Position numbers and translations under genes: made by a program
Part shown: positions 1 through 11,916 of the stretch, in pieces
Numbering within the stretch: the first letter of the stretch is position 1
How the letters are laid out: every line of letters begins with the position of its first letter
Notes under the pieces: model-generated
What the model was told of the DNA's origin: nothing
Seen by the model: the letters and a program-made list of their open reading frames with translations, nothing else
Database searches by the model: none
Source of the DNA: Dioscorea cayenensis subsp. rotundata
Lineage: Eukaryota; Streptophyta; Magnoliopsida; Dioscoreales; Dioscoreaceae
DNA length: 64,000 nt
Reading direction: 5' to 3'
NCBI RefSeq assembly: GCF_009730915.1
Contig: NC_052475.1
Coordinates: 28,209,016 to 28,273,015, forward strand

Positions 1-1288
1 TTGTTGTATTCTTTAAAAAAAACTCATATAAATTTAGCTAGCCCTGAAGTTTGAGAACTGATACATGAAAGTTGGATTAGATTGAAACGTGTTGTATTAT
101 TTAAAAATAAATAAATAAATAAATAACTTGTATTTAGCTAGTTCTCAAGTTTTAAATTTTGTAGGTCACAAAAGCAAAAGTATATCATAATAATAAATGG
201 CATTGTGATGTTGGAGAAAACTTAAAGAAATGTAGCTCTAGTTCCTTCAGAAATAGTAAGATCTTTAGCCCAAAAATGGGTGATCCGTGTTGTATTATCT
301 TAACTTGGTTCTGCTTCTGCTGGGGTGATCCATATTTTATTATCTTGGTTATGTTTCCCAATATTGTTACTTTATCTTATTTTAAATTTAAACTAATTGA
401 ATACAAAAACATGATTTAAAGGATTAAATAAAGAGTCATATTTAATTCTCATCAAGTTAAAATTTTATTTTTAAAAGAAAATTCTCACTAATGATAGACA
501 CATGATGATTTAGAATTATTATGTAGAATAATTTAATAATAATACTGTGCCTATAATCTTAATAAATATAATTTGGGTATGACATAATATTTTTAGATGT
601 TTTACAAATAATTCCATACTTGAGATACCATAAATAATAATATAATTTATTTACAAAAATATTGGAGATTGACAAAATGCAACTTTCTTTTTTTATATTA
701 TCTCATATTGCAATTTAATTAATCATTAACAAGCCAAATCTTAATAAATATAGTTTGTGCATTGACATAATATTTTCATCTGTTTATCATGAGTCTGTGA
801 TTGAGATATCATCAAACTTAACATTATCTATTTACATTCTTCATTCCATCTATGATTCAAAGATCATCATACAATATTCTTATCTAGAGGTTGACAATAA
901 TGTAATGTTTTTATATTACATCATGTTACAATTTAATTAGTGATTAATAAGTCACCCATCTTATTAAATATAATAATTTGGGTTTCAGCTTTTTATCATA
1001 TAATTCCGTGACTGAGATACATTATCTATGTACATTCTTCACCCATCCATCATATTAGGATCATCAAGAATGCAACTCTTCTTATATTGTGCCATATTAC
1101 TACTTGTATAATGATTGAGAGAAGATAGGTTATATATATATAAATATATATATAAGTATAATGAAGCAATTTGGATTTGTCCCTTGTGATGTGGATTTGG
1201 CCCTGTATGTACTATGTACACACTACCCAGTTCGTGATACTACGAAATTCACAGTTTTTATTTTTTTTATAATACTATTTTGGAATCA
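1..1288. other. AT-rich intergenic DNA without a recognisable gene
   Basis: No reading frame here resembles a protein I know. The stretch is AT-rich, with a short AAAT microsatellite near 105-125, a TA-rich run near 1130-1156 and degenerate tandem repeats described separately. Confidence 0.6.
552..1110. repeat. Degenerate tandem repeat, three units of about 180-220 bp
   Basis: Three successive blocks begin near 555, 736 and 957 with the same phrase (CTTAATAAATATA or a close variant). Each continues with similar phrases in the same order: a TTTGGGT/TTTGTGC element, a GACATAATATTTT element, a TTGAGATA/CTGAGATA element, and ATGCAAC or TACAATTTAATTA near the end. The units differ by many substitutions and indels, so this is an old local tandem duplication. 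It encodes nothing recognisable. Confidence 0.6.
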
Positions 1289-1297
1289 TTATTTTTA

Positions 1298-1789
1298 GGG
1301 AAAAATACAAAAAAACCCGTATGGTTTACGAGTTTTCTGAAAATAAGGAATGAGGAATTTTTCGATTCCATGATATGGGTTTCAGTATTTGCGAAAAAGT
1401 GAAAAACCGATTAACTGCAAGTTAACTTTTTCCAGGTTTTGAGCGAGCAAAATTGTCTATTTATGTAAAAAAATCACTATGTAGCTTAAAAAACAAGATT
1501 TTTCAACATGATTTTGTTTGATTTTTGGAATTTAAGTTTTTTTTCTTGTTTAGTGAAATTTTGGAAGAGAAATAAATTTAAAAAATATATTTTTTTATGT
1601 CATATAAGTTGATTTTTTTAAATAAAAATAACGATTTTTGCTTCTATGAGTTAACACCGTTAATTACTTGAGATACAGTTTTTCTCTTTTTGCAAATATA
1701 AGAAACCACATATCATAGAATCGAAAAAAATTCCTCATTCCTTATTTTTGCAAAAACTCGAAACCACATGTTTTTTATTTACTTTTCCC
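1298..1789. mobile_element. Mutator-type MITE with long TIRs and 9-bp TSD
   Basis: The two ends are inverted repeats of roughly 85-90 bp: GGGAAAAATAC... at 1298 and its reverse complement ending CCC at 1789. Inside both arms is the matching phrase GGAATGAGGAATTTTT / AAAAATTCCTCATTCC. The element is flanked by an exact 9-bp direct repeat TTATTTTTA (1289-1297 and 1790-1798). Nine-base target duplications with long terminal inverted repeats are typical of Mutator-like elements. It is 492 bp and non-coding, so non-autonomous. Family assignment rests on the TSD length and TIR length only. Confidence 0.82.
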
Positions 1790-1853
1790 TTATTTTTAAA
1801 TAAAACTCTCGTGTATAAATTCAACCCTAACTCAGTAACTTTAGCACCTAGCG

Positions 1854-2853
1854 NNNNNNNNNNNNNNNNNNNNNNNNNNNNNNNNNNNNNNNNNNNNNNN
1901 NNNNNNNNNNNNNNNNNNNNNNNNNNNNNNNNNNNNNNNNNNNNNNNNNNNNNNNNNNNNNNNNNNNNNNNNNNNNNNNNNNNNNNNNNNNNNNNNNNNN
2001 NNNNNNNNNNNNNNNNNNNNNNNNNNNNNNNNNNNNNNNNNNNNNNNNNNNNNNNNNNNNNNNNNNNNNNNNNNNNNNNNNNNNNNNNNNNNNNNNNNNN
2101 NNNNNNNNNNNNNNNNNNNNNNNNNNNNNNNNNNNNNNNNNNNNNNNNNNNNNNNNNNNNNNNNNNNNNNNNNNNNNNNNNNNNNNNNNNNNNNNNNNNN
2201 NNNNNNNNNNNNNNNNNNNNNNNNNNNNNNNNNNNNNNNNNNNNNNNNNNNNNNNNNNNNNNNNNNNNNNNNNNNNNNNNNNNNNNNNNNNNNNNNNNNN
2301 NNNNNNNNNNNNNNNNNNNNNNNNNNNNNNNNNNNNNNNNNNNNNNNNNNNNNNNNNNNNNNNNNNNNNNNNNNNNNNNNNNNNNNNNNNNNNNNNNNNN
2401 NNNNNNNNNNNNNNNNNNNNNNNNNNNNNNNNNNNNNNNNNNNNNNNNNNNNNNNNNNNNNNNNNNNNNNNNNNNNNNNNNNNNNNNNNNNNNNNNNNNN
2501 NNNNNNNNNNNNNNNNNNNNNNNNNNNNNNNNNNNNNNNNNNNNNNNNNNNNNNNNNNNNNNNNNNNNNNNNNNNNNNNNNNNNNNNNNNNNNNNNNNNN
2601 NNNNNNNNNNNNNNNNNNNNNNNNNNNNNNNNNNNNNNNNNNNNNNNNNNNNNNNNNNNNNNNNNNNNNNNNNNNNNNNNNNNNNNNNNNNNNNNNNNNN
2701 NNNNNNNNNNNNNNNNNNNNNNNNNNNNNNNNNNNNNNNNNNNNNNNNNNNNNNNNNNNNNNNNNNNNNNNNNNNNNNNNNNNNNNNNNNNNNNNNNNNN
2801 NNNNNNNNNNNNNNNNNNNNNNNNNNNNNNNNNNNNNNNNNNNNNNNNNNNNN
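1854..2853. other. Assembly gap of exactly 1000 N
   Basis: All bases are N. The round length suggests a placeholder gap rather than a measured distance. The sequence resumes inside the 5' LTR of the gypsy element; about 336 bp of that LTR, judged from the 3' LTR copy, must lie within the gap, as may the 5' half of the flanking hAT element. Confidence 0.97.
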
Positions 2854-5258
2854 TTTTGTAAGAAATTATGTTTTCGCTAAAAGTGAATTTCGGCTGAAGG
2901 GATTAATTGAGAGAAAAATCTGAGGGCTTTGTGTTGTTAAATCTTCTTCTCGCGATGCTTTCTGATAGCCGAGGTATGAAAATGAGGAGAAATTAGAGGT
3001 TTTTAAAGAGAAAAACTTGGAGATCGTCGGAGGGCTCATGGGAGGATGACTCCAGCAGTAAGAGGCTTGTGTATTATTTTTTAGCGTGGATGTATGTATG
3101 CATGTATATGTATGTATTATTGGTTATTTGATGAAGAAAATGATAGATTTGGTAGAAATAATCATGGTTTTGTTGTTGATGGATGATGAATCTTGAGATT
3201 ATTTGGAAAAATCTTGTATTTGAGTTGAAATGCTTGAAATGGAGGATGAGATTTTTCGGTTTTCTTGTCTGAAATCTTGTAGACGAGATTTAGGGTTTGG
3301 TTTAGTTAATTAAGTTGATTATTACGATGATTAAGGTGTTAATGATGATGGTTGGATTGGAATTGGTTGGGTTTAGCCAAGTTGATTTAGTTGAGTTGGG
3401 CTTGATCAAATCAAGTTGAAATGGAGTTGAGTTTGAGTTCGATTGATTTTAGAGGTTTAAGGGTTTTGGACTGAGACCAAGTTGGTTCGATGGTTTTGAA
3501 TAAGAATTGAATTGGTTGATTTGGTTCGATGAAAGTGAGTTTGGTTCGGTCTGATTAAACGCTTGGTTCGGGGAATTAAGATTGGTTCGGGATTGGTTTT
3601 AGTCTGTGTTTAGTCTAGCGAGTTGGTTTAAATGCTGAGCCAAGTTGGAGTGTCTGCGGTCGGGTTTTTAGCAGGTTGGGTGAGTGGGCCCGATAGAGGT
3701 TGATTATTATTTTTGTGTATTTTTCTTTTGAGGTTTAAATATGTTATTTTATTTTTATTATATTATTACAAATGGTGTTGTTGGTTTTGGAAGGGAGTTC
3801 GGTCTATGGCGAAAACGAGGAGACGGTGTGAGTTGGTAGTGGCTATTATTTTAAATAAATAAATTATTATTATTATTTTGAAATAATTGTTTAATAGGTA
3901 GTATTTTTGGAAATAAATGTTTAAAAGTATTTCATTTTATCATGTTTAATTAAGTATAAGGTCGAAATATACTTATATTTATTTTTCCTCGATGTCTGCG
4001 TGATAACCGTGATTAATCGTAGGTTTTGTATAATTATGACGTGTTGTGAATAGTGAAAATACATGTATATGTGATTTAATTATTCAATTCTTGTATTTAT
4101 TTTGATGGGTATATATGCTTTTGATTTGGGTGATTTGCGAAACCATGTGAAGCGTATTAAAAAGATGTTTTATCGGCGTTGTTAGTAGGGATTGGTTTTT
4201 CGTTCTGGTATAGGAATGGTATCATGGATACTGGGCTTTTCTTGGCGTTGTCGTTGTTATACTTTGGCGTTGGCTTTGTGGAAAATAATGTTTATTTCAG
4301 TGATGTGAATACTTGTCTGGGAAAAGGATCGTGTGTTATGATTTACTCTGAGATGGTATTATTACTTTGTATTACTTGTATGGCTTTTATGGTGGCGAGG
4401 CGCGACTCTGCGATGAGTGGGTCCCCAGAGCTCGGCCTTTAGAGGTGGCGATGGTGGACACAGGTGTTGATCACGAGGCCGGTTCGGTGGGAGTGCGGAG
4501 CCACTGGATATTCAGTCAGGGTAGCCAGGGGTCAGGCCGTGGGTGAGCAGATGGGTCAGACGTTAAGGGCAGTGAGGTTCCTTGCGACTCTCGAACCTAA
4601 GCCGCAGCCCCGGCGAAGGTTTAGAGAGTTTTTCTGAGACCATGTTATCTTTGGGTGAGTGTTGGGTATTGCTTTTATTTTTGAATTTGAGATTTATGTT
4701 ATATTTTTGAATTGTGATGAGACCGGACTCTCACGAAAATTTGTGTTTTTCGAGAAAATCAAATTGATGTTGATTTATGTTGAATTTATGTTTCAAGAGT
4801 TCTTTAAGAATTGTATTTTGCTAGAATTCTGGTATTTTGGAAAAGTTGGAAAATTATTTGAGCAGTTGGTATTTATATACTTCATATACATTGTATTTAA
4901 GTATTTAAAAATTATTAAGCCCACTCTGAGCCATTTGAATGTCTTTGTAAGCTGCAGGAGAAGGACCCTAGATTGCCTGTTCGACTATAGTGCTAGTCAG
5001 GTTGAGTCCAAGATTGCAGTGTGTCCCATATCTTTCTTTCTATTTATTGTTGTTGTGATCTTGTAGCGGTTGTACCCATAAATTTGAGTTATTGTATTCA
5101 TAGTATTTATGTATTTGAACACATAGTTGGTGTGAAGTTGTAAAATGTGATTTGTAAGTTTGATTTGGTTTTGAGAGGCGTCAGTTTCCAGTTAAAAGGG
5201 ATTTTTTAAGCGATGGGTGCTCAGCATTTCACCCTCGGTGGAAGGGGTGAGTGTGACA
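2854..5258 (+). repeat. 5' LTR of the gypsy derivative (start lost in gap)
   Basis: Collinear with 6097-8548; ends GTGAGTGTGACA immediately before the primer-binding site. About 336 bp of its beginning are missing into the run of Ns. Small open frames at 4179-4442 and 4659-5066 are chance frames inside the LTR: their counterparts in the other LTR are frameshifted. Confidence 0.85.
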
Positions 5259-5263
5259 TCTTT

Positions 5264-5275
5264 TGGTATCAGAGC
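5264..5275 (+). promoter_or_regulatory. Primer-binding site (tRNA-iMet type)
   Basis: TGGTATCAGAGC lies 5 bp downstream of the LTR end CA. This 12-mer is the standard complement of the 3' end of plant initiator methionine tRNA used to prime reverse transcription. Confidence 0.85.
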
Positions 5276-5747
5276 TGTAGGTTGAGATATCCGGTTTTGG
5301 TAGAGATCGCGGGTTGTGATCACGAGCTTAAGTTTAGAAGTCGTGTCTAGACTTGGAGGTTAGTAGTGATTAGACGTAAAGTTAAGGGCCCGATAGAAGT
5401 ATTTAGAGTCTCCAATCGGGTTAAAACCTAAGTTGCATATTGGGATTGAGGGGCGATAGTTGATTTTTGACATTTGAGACAAAAGTGAAGTAGTGTCTTT
5501 CGTGATCACGGATCATGGGTTGAGATATTGTGGAATTGTTTTTATCGAAAATGAGTTGACTTGAAGATGCGCAAAAGAAGTGTGTTTGGCATGTTGTTTG
5601 TTGACCCGATCATGTAGTGATTTCTGGTGTGATTATTTACTATTGAGCAGATTTGTAGCAAGAGAAACAGGGTCTTGGAACAAGTAAGCGAAATTCGGTG
5701 ATATCAGATTAATGTATGCTAAGAAATTTCGAGGACGAAATTTTCTT

Positions 5748-5760
5748 AAGGGGGAAGAAT
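5748..5760 (+). promoter_or_regulatory. Polypurine tract of the gypsy derivative
   Basis: AAGGGGGAAGAAT sits directly before TGTAATACCC, the first bases of the 3' LTR. Its position and purine content fit the plus-strand primer of an LTR retrotransposon. Confidence 0.8.
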
Positions 5761-8548
5761 TGTAATACCCTGAACCTTTGGATACCTGTTGGAAAATATA
5801 TTCAGGGTATTACTTTAGTTGCAGTAAGATTTTTCTACGAGTAATCTTGTTGAGAAACCCCAGTGGAAAGAATAAGGGACCAAGTGTAAAAGTTTTTAAA
5901 AGATTTTGGGTTAAAGAATAAATGAAAAGGATGGATATGAAATGTTTATGGAAACCAAGGAGCTGAAAGGTAAGATGGAGGGATCTTTTTGAAATGTTGT
6001 GTTATAATCTAGGGACCATTGGATAATTTGAAAGGACCTTTTTTAAGAATAGTATTTCATAATTCAAGGACCATTTGGGAGTTTTTCGAGAGGCTGTTTT
6101 TGTAAGAAATTATGTTTTCGGGGACTAAAAAGTGAATTTCAATTTGAAGAGTTAATTGAGAGAGAAAAATCTAGGAGCTTGTGTTGTTCATCTTCTTCTC
6201 CACCATTTTCTTTACTGATGAACCCGAGAGTATGAAGAAATGAGAGAGAAATTAGAGGTTTTTAAAAAGAGAAAAACTTGGAGATCGTCGGAGGGAGCTC
6301 GTAGGAGGATGACTTGAGCTTTAGTAAGAGGCTTCCTGTATTATTTTAGCATGGATGTATGTATGCATGTATATATATGTATATATTGGTTATTTGATGA
6401 AGAAAATGATAGATTTGAGTAGAAATAATCATGGTTTGTTGTTGATGGATGATGAATCTTTGAAGTTATTTCGGAAAAAAATCTTGTATTTGAGTTGAAA
6501 TTGCTTGAAATGGAGGATGAGATTTTTCGGTTTTTACTTGTATGCAAATCTATCGCAGCAACGAGATTAGGGTTTGGTTTAGTTAATTAAGTTGATTATT
6601 ACGATGATTAAGGTGTTAATGATGATGGTTGGATTGGAATTGGTTGGGTTTATGGAGTTGATTTGGTTGAGTTGGGCTTCGATCAAATCAAGTTGAAAAT
6701 GGGTTGGGTTTGGTTCAGTTGATTTTAGGTTAAGGGTTTTGGGCTGAACCAAGTTGGTTCAATGGATTTTTGAATAAGAATTGAATTGGTTCGAGCTGGT
6801 TCGGTGAAATTGAGTTTGGTTCGATCTGCAATTAAGCTTGGTTCGGGGGAATTAAGATTGGTTCAGATTGGTTTAGTCGTGTTTAGTCTAAAGCGAGTTG
6901 GTTTAAATCTAGCTGAAAGCCAATTGACTATCGCGAGTCGGGTTTTAGCGGATTGGGTGAGTGGGCCCGATAGAGTTGATTATTATTTTTTTGTATTTTC
7001 TTTTTGAGGTTTAAATATGTTATTTATTTTTATTATATTATTACATTAGGTGTTGTTCGGTTTTGGAAGGGAGTTCGGGTCTAGCAGAAACCCGAGGAGA
7101 CCAGGGTGAGTTGGTAGTGGCTATTATTTTAAATAAATAAATTATTATTATTATTTTTGAAATAATTGTTTAATGGCTAGTATTTTTGGAAATAAATGTT
7201 TAAGTATTTCATTTTATCATGTTTAATTGCGTATAAAAGGTCGAAATATACTTATATTTATTTTTCCCTACGATGTGCCATGATAACTAGTATTGATACA
7301 TCGGTTTTGTATAATTATACGTGTTGTGAATAGTGAAAATACATGTATATGTGATTTAATTATTGATTCTTGTATTTATTTTTGATGGGTATATATGCTT
7401 TGATTTGGAGTGATTTACTGAAACCATGTGAGCGTATTAAAGATGTTTTATCGGCGTTGTTAGTAGAATTGGTTTTCGTTCACGGTATAGGAATGGTATA
7501 CGTGAATCACGGGCTTTCTTGGCGTTATGCGTTGTTATACTTTTGGCGTTGGCTTTGTGGAAAATAATGTTTATTTCAGTGATGTGAATACTTGTCACGG
7601 AAAAGGATCACGTGTTATGATTTATCTGAGATGGTATTATTCTTTGTATTTACTTGATGGCTTTTTATGGTGACGGGCTGAGGCCCGACTCTCTGCGATG
7701 AGTGGGTCCCCACGGGCCGACCTTTAGAGGTGGCGTGGTGGACACAGGTGTTGATTACTACGAGGGCGGTTCGGGTGGGAGTCGCGAGCCACGGTCGGAT
7801 ATTCATCGGGTAGCCGGGGTCGCCGGCCGGTGAGCCAGATGGGTCAGCGATTAAGGGACATGAGTTCCTTGGCGGCTCCGAACCTAGCGCAGCCACGGCG
7901 AAGGTTTAGAGAGTTTTCTAGACCATGTTATCTTTGGGTGAGTGTTGGGTATTGCTTTATTTTTGAATTTGAGATTTATGTTATATTTTTTTGAATTGTG
8001 ATGAGACCGGGACTCTCCATGAAAATTTGTGTTTTTCGAGAAAATCAAATTGATGTTGATTTATGTTGAATTTATGTTTCAAGAGTTCTTTAAGAATTGT
8101 ATTTTTGCTAGAATTACGGTATTTTTGGAAAAAGTTGGAAAATTATTTGAGCGAGTTGGTATTTATATACTTCATATACATTGTATTTAAGTATTTAAAA
8201 TTATTAAAGCCACTACTGAGCCCAATTTGAATGTCTTTGTAAGCTGCAGGAGAAGGACCCTAGATTGCACTGTTCGACTATAGTGCTAGTCGAGGGTTGA
8301 GTCAAGATTGCAGTGTGTCCCATATCTTTCTTTCTATTTATTGTTGTTGTGATCTTGTAGCGGTTGTACCATAAATTTGAGTTATTGTATTCATGGTATT
8401 TATGTATTTGAACCTGTAGTTGGTGTGAAGTTGTAAAATGTGATTTGTAAGTTTGATTTGGTTTTTGAGAGGCGTCAGTTTCAGGTTAAAAAGGGATTTT
8501 TAACTGATGGGTGCCACATTTACCTCGGTGGAAGGGGTGAGTGTGACA
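5761..8548 (+). repeat. 3' LTR of the gypsy derivative
   Basis: Begins TGTAATACCC and ends GAGTGTGACA, giving TG...CA ends and a length of 2788 bp. It matches the upstream LTR over its whole visible length but with very many one- to three-base insertions and deletions, a pattern discussed in the findings. Confidence 0.85.
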
Positions 8549-10023
8549 CTTCTAATATGAAAGAGCGATTTAATGGGTTGAAGACATTAATTTTTGAATG
8601 AAAATCCATTTGCCTTTTTATGTTCGTTGCTTTGCCCACCAATTGCGAGTTGGTTGTCGTTTACATTGCTAAAAGGCATTTTGGCTATTAGTGATTTTTT
8701 TCGACTATGTCGCTATGATTGTGAACATTGTGGGGGCTTCTTGCAAAAGGAGAGATGTGTTGCTTCAGAAACAACATGATAAGATTGTGGAGAAATTGGA
8801 GAAAGGTGAAATCTTTTCAGGAAGGGGCAAACATCAAGAGACTAATCTTGCAAGACCTGGTGATACTCGGTGGGGCACACATTATACAACTTTAATCCGG
8901 CTATTTACTATGTGGGAGTCGATATTAGAGGTGTTAGAGAATGTGTGTAATGATGGGAATGTTCGCGAACAAAAGAGTCGTAGCATCGGGTTTGATCTGA
9001 AAAGGATGGAGAGTTTTGAATTTATATTTATCTTGCATCGATGATCAAAGTATTGGGATTAACTAATGACTCGTCAAATGCCTTGCAGTGAGAAAGATCA
9101 AAAACATTGTTAATGCTGATAGGGGTTGATTATAGCTGTCGAAAAGAACTTATGCAAGACTTGAGAGAAAATGGATGGGGTATATTTTTTTAGAAGAAGT
9201 CGAGAGTTTACGTATTTGCGATGTCGGGTTTCGATTGCGAATATGGAAGATAGTATATCGATTCGAGGTTGTTCGAGGCGTGGAGGCGATTGGTTACTTA
9301 TTACCATCATTATCATGCGGAGATCTTTATTGCTGTGATTGATTTACTTACTGCTGAGATGAATAACCGATTTAGTGAAACTTCTCGGAGTTATTAAGAT
9401 GTATTGCTTGTCTTGATCCAAGAAACTCTTTTTTTCCGAGTTGATCATGGTATGCTTGTTCGACTTGCTCAAATTTACTACGATGATTTCTCCACATCCG
9501 ATCATCTTATCTTGAAAGAGCAACTTCGCATATATATTCATGATGTGAGAAGAAATTACGATTTTTTTCAAATTGTCATGATCTAACAAGTCTTCTTTCG
9601 TGAAAATGGTTCGGTTTGATAAACATTTGACTTTTCCATTGGTTTATCGCCTTATCGAATTGGCATTGATCTTACCAGTGGCAACAACAACAGTTGAAAG
9701 AGCATTCTCAGCAATGAATATCATCAAAACAGATTTACGAAACAAAATAGGCGATGAATGGTTGAACAATATGATGGTTTGCTATATTGAGCGAGAAATG
9801 TTTGCTAAAATTGATGAAGACATAATATTGCAATGTTTTCAAAACATGCAAAATCGAAGGATTCAACTTCCTCCTCGCGATAATTAGTGGTATTTTTTTG
9901 TTTTGTGTTTTAAAAATAATTTTTCTTAATGTATTATTTGAATTTTTGATTTATAATTTTTTTGAATTTTTTTTTTAAATTTGCAACTCGCCCCTCCCTC
10001 AGTAATTTACGGCTCCGCCATTG
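8549..10023 (+). pseudogene. Decayed hAT-superfamily transposase and 3' terminus
   Basis: Broken frames between 8590 and 9887 encode hAT transposase segments in order. At 8691-8990 is a block with GDTRWGTHYTTLIRL, the pattern seen in plant TTF-type zinc-finger/hAT transposases. Around 9310-9590 lies the central region. At 9600-9887 is the C-terminal dimerisation domain with TTTVERAFSAMNIIKTDLRN. Frame changes and stops (for example after 9041 and 9589) make it non-functional. The sequence GGCTCCGCCATTG ending at 10023 is the reverse complement of CAATGGCGGAGCC, a typical hAT terminus, so the right end is probably there, with ATTAGAGT as a candidate 8-bp target site. The N-terminal half is absent: the gypsy LTR abuts the left side, so the gypsy element probably inserted into this hAT copy. 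Confidence 0.8.
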
Positions 10024-10508
10024 ATTAGAGTGACATCTAATAGGTAAATTGCAAGTTAAAACGTCAAACTCAATGTCTTTTTAACTTCACTATCCAAATC
10101 AAAAATCCATATATAATTTATTTATTTTTAAATTAAAAATATCAAATATTAAAAAAATTAATCAAAAAGACTTTCAACTCATGTAAACATGTAAATAATG
10201 AAGCATTTACATGCCACTCTAATTACTGATAGTATTTTATCCCATTCCAATTACTGATTCTCTTTCAATTTTTTTTACATGGCACTTATCTCATGTTGTC
10301 AATTTTTTTATAATTTCAGTTTTTATTTTTTTAAAAATTCTGTTTTTTTAACCACGGAGATGGGTTTAAGAGAGTTAATAGTGCATGAAAAAAATAATTT
10401 AAAAAGTTGAAATAACTTTTAAAAAAGAAAAAAAAGACTTGATATTTGTAAAAATTTTAAAACCCTAAAATGATCAGGGATTTGTCTCAAAAATATAGTT
10501 ATATATAT
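10024..10508. other. AT-rich spacer
   Basis: Low-complexity A/T-rich DNA with poly-T and poly-A runs between the hAT end and the solo LTR. I see no gene or defined repeat. Confidence 0.5.
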
Positions 10509-11911
10509 TGTTAGGACTGACGTCATAGATTGACATTATTTGACAAGCCAAATTGTGACATGGCAAGAGGAAAGTGATGTGGTAAAATATTGATATCATG
10601 ACATGTGAAGCTACAAGAATTAGAAGATCATGATGAAGATGATGTTTAAAAGATATTCCTCTCAATGGAAGTCATGTGATGATCAACTATTTTTAAAAAG
10701 TGCATCAAATTAAAAGGATTTCTTCAAAAAAGGTAAGTTTTTATTTAAGGTATGGTTTGATCTATCATTGGTAAGATCTAGGATGATAAACCATATCTTT
10801 AATAGAACTCCTTTTAGGAAAGATCTATCTTTAAGAGGGAGAGGAATATTCTAACATTGGCAAGAATTTAAGATTATGAAGATTGTATGGAACTTATTTT
10901 GGTGTAAAGCTATTAGAAGACACAAAGCTTAGTTTAGTGTATAGCTATTTGAAGACACAAACTAAGTTAGGCAAGGACAAGCCAATAAAATTATCAAAAC
11001 CATATTTAGCAACACAATTTGAAAGATGATTTACGAGCTAATTATGGGCGGAGTTATTCAAGGATTCTAATCAGATATGGAGATTGATTGAAGATTACAT
11101 GAGATACGATTAGAGCATGGATGATTGAAGATCATGCTTGAAGATATTGAAGGCTAACCTTGGATGAAGATGAGATCAAGTTCAATATTTCCATGAGTCA
11201 AACGAAGATCATTTGGGAAGACCAAACTTGGGCCAAGTTTGGAAAAAAGATCTGGAGATATTCGGTGATCATCTTTGGTGAGATGGTTGCATGTGCCTTG
11301 GTAGGCACGTCCCTCGGGAGAGGGTGACCTACTGAAGTGACGTGAGGAAGGAAGCAGCTACAGGCAAGAGGAGCTTGGGTATAGTCAACTGCTACAAGGC
11401 GGACTGAAGGAACCGGGAAGGTTGAAGGTCACCAATTCGGGTGCAACTGGCTAAAACTCAGTCATGTTCAGTAATGTGGGTCATGTTGCAACTGGGTGTT
11501 GCAACATCTAACTTTGAAAAGTGTCCAAGTTCAGAAGCCGCGGAGAATTATAAAAGAGGAAAGTTGATTTGGACATCGGTGCGTCTATATATAGATATTC
11601 TGCTTGAAGATTTAGGATGAGCCACCGAGTGAGAGACCCTTTGGTAAGAGTCGAGGAGAGTGGGCATCGGTTAATCTTAAGAGGATATTTTTTGTTTTGA
11701 GAAGAGTGAGAGAGTGTTGTACTCTTTATTTTTAAGCCTCTTTTAGTGGATTGTTTCTTCGGGTTTGGCCCCCAGATTTAGGCAAGGTTGTGCTGAACTG
11801 GGTTACCAATTTGCTTGTCTTTTTTCTCTTACATGATTGTGTATGCGTGTCCAATCTTTAAATAAGTTTTTTGAGTGATTCTCCTTACCACACCACTCAC
11901 CGGAACCATCA
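10509..11911 (+). mobile_element. Solo LTR, 1403 bp, TSD TATAT
   Basis: Begins TGTTAGGACTGACG and ends CCGGAACCATCA, with the exact 5-bp repeat TATAT on both sides (10504-10508 and 11912-11916). There is no internal region, primer-binding site or coding sequence, so it is a solo LTR left by recombination. Near its 3' end it has the block GTGGATTGTTT...GGGTTTGGCC...GAACTGGGTTACCAATTT, shared with the LTR at 34666-35721, so both belong to the same broad family. The strand is inferred from the order of these blocks and from TATAAAAGAGG near 11550. Confidence 0.87.
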
Positions 11912-11916
11912 TATAT

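Larger units (their letters stand above)
2854..8548 (+). mobile_element. Non-autonomous Ty3/gypsy derivative: two ~2.8-kb LTRs around a 502-bp interior
   Basis: 2854-5258 and 6097-8548 are collinear copies of one sequence. Between them lie a plant initiator-Met primer-binding site directly after the first copy and a polypurine tract directly before the second, so the two copies are LTRs. The interior (5259-5760) has no coding capacity. The phrase TTTCGAGGACGAAATTTT just before the polypurine tract is common at the end of plant Tekay/Del-type gypsy elements, which suggests that group by recollection. The element is either a large internal-deletion product or a short-interior non-autonomous family. 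The 5' end is lost in the assembly gap. The five bases after the 3' LTR are CTTCT; the matching left flank is not visible. Confidence 0.85.

Noticed and set aside
1748..2923. 391-codon open frame across the N gap
   Set aside because: Almost all of it is unknown bases; the visible ends are a MITE terminus and LTR sequence.
4179..5066. Open frames of 87 and 135 codons
   Set aside because: They lie inside the gypsy LTR and are not conserved in the second LTR copy.
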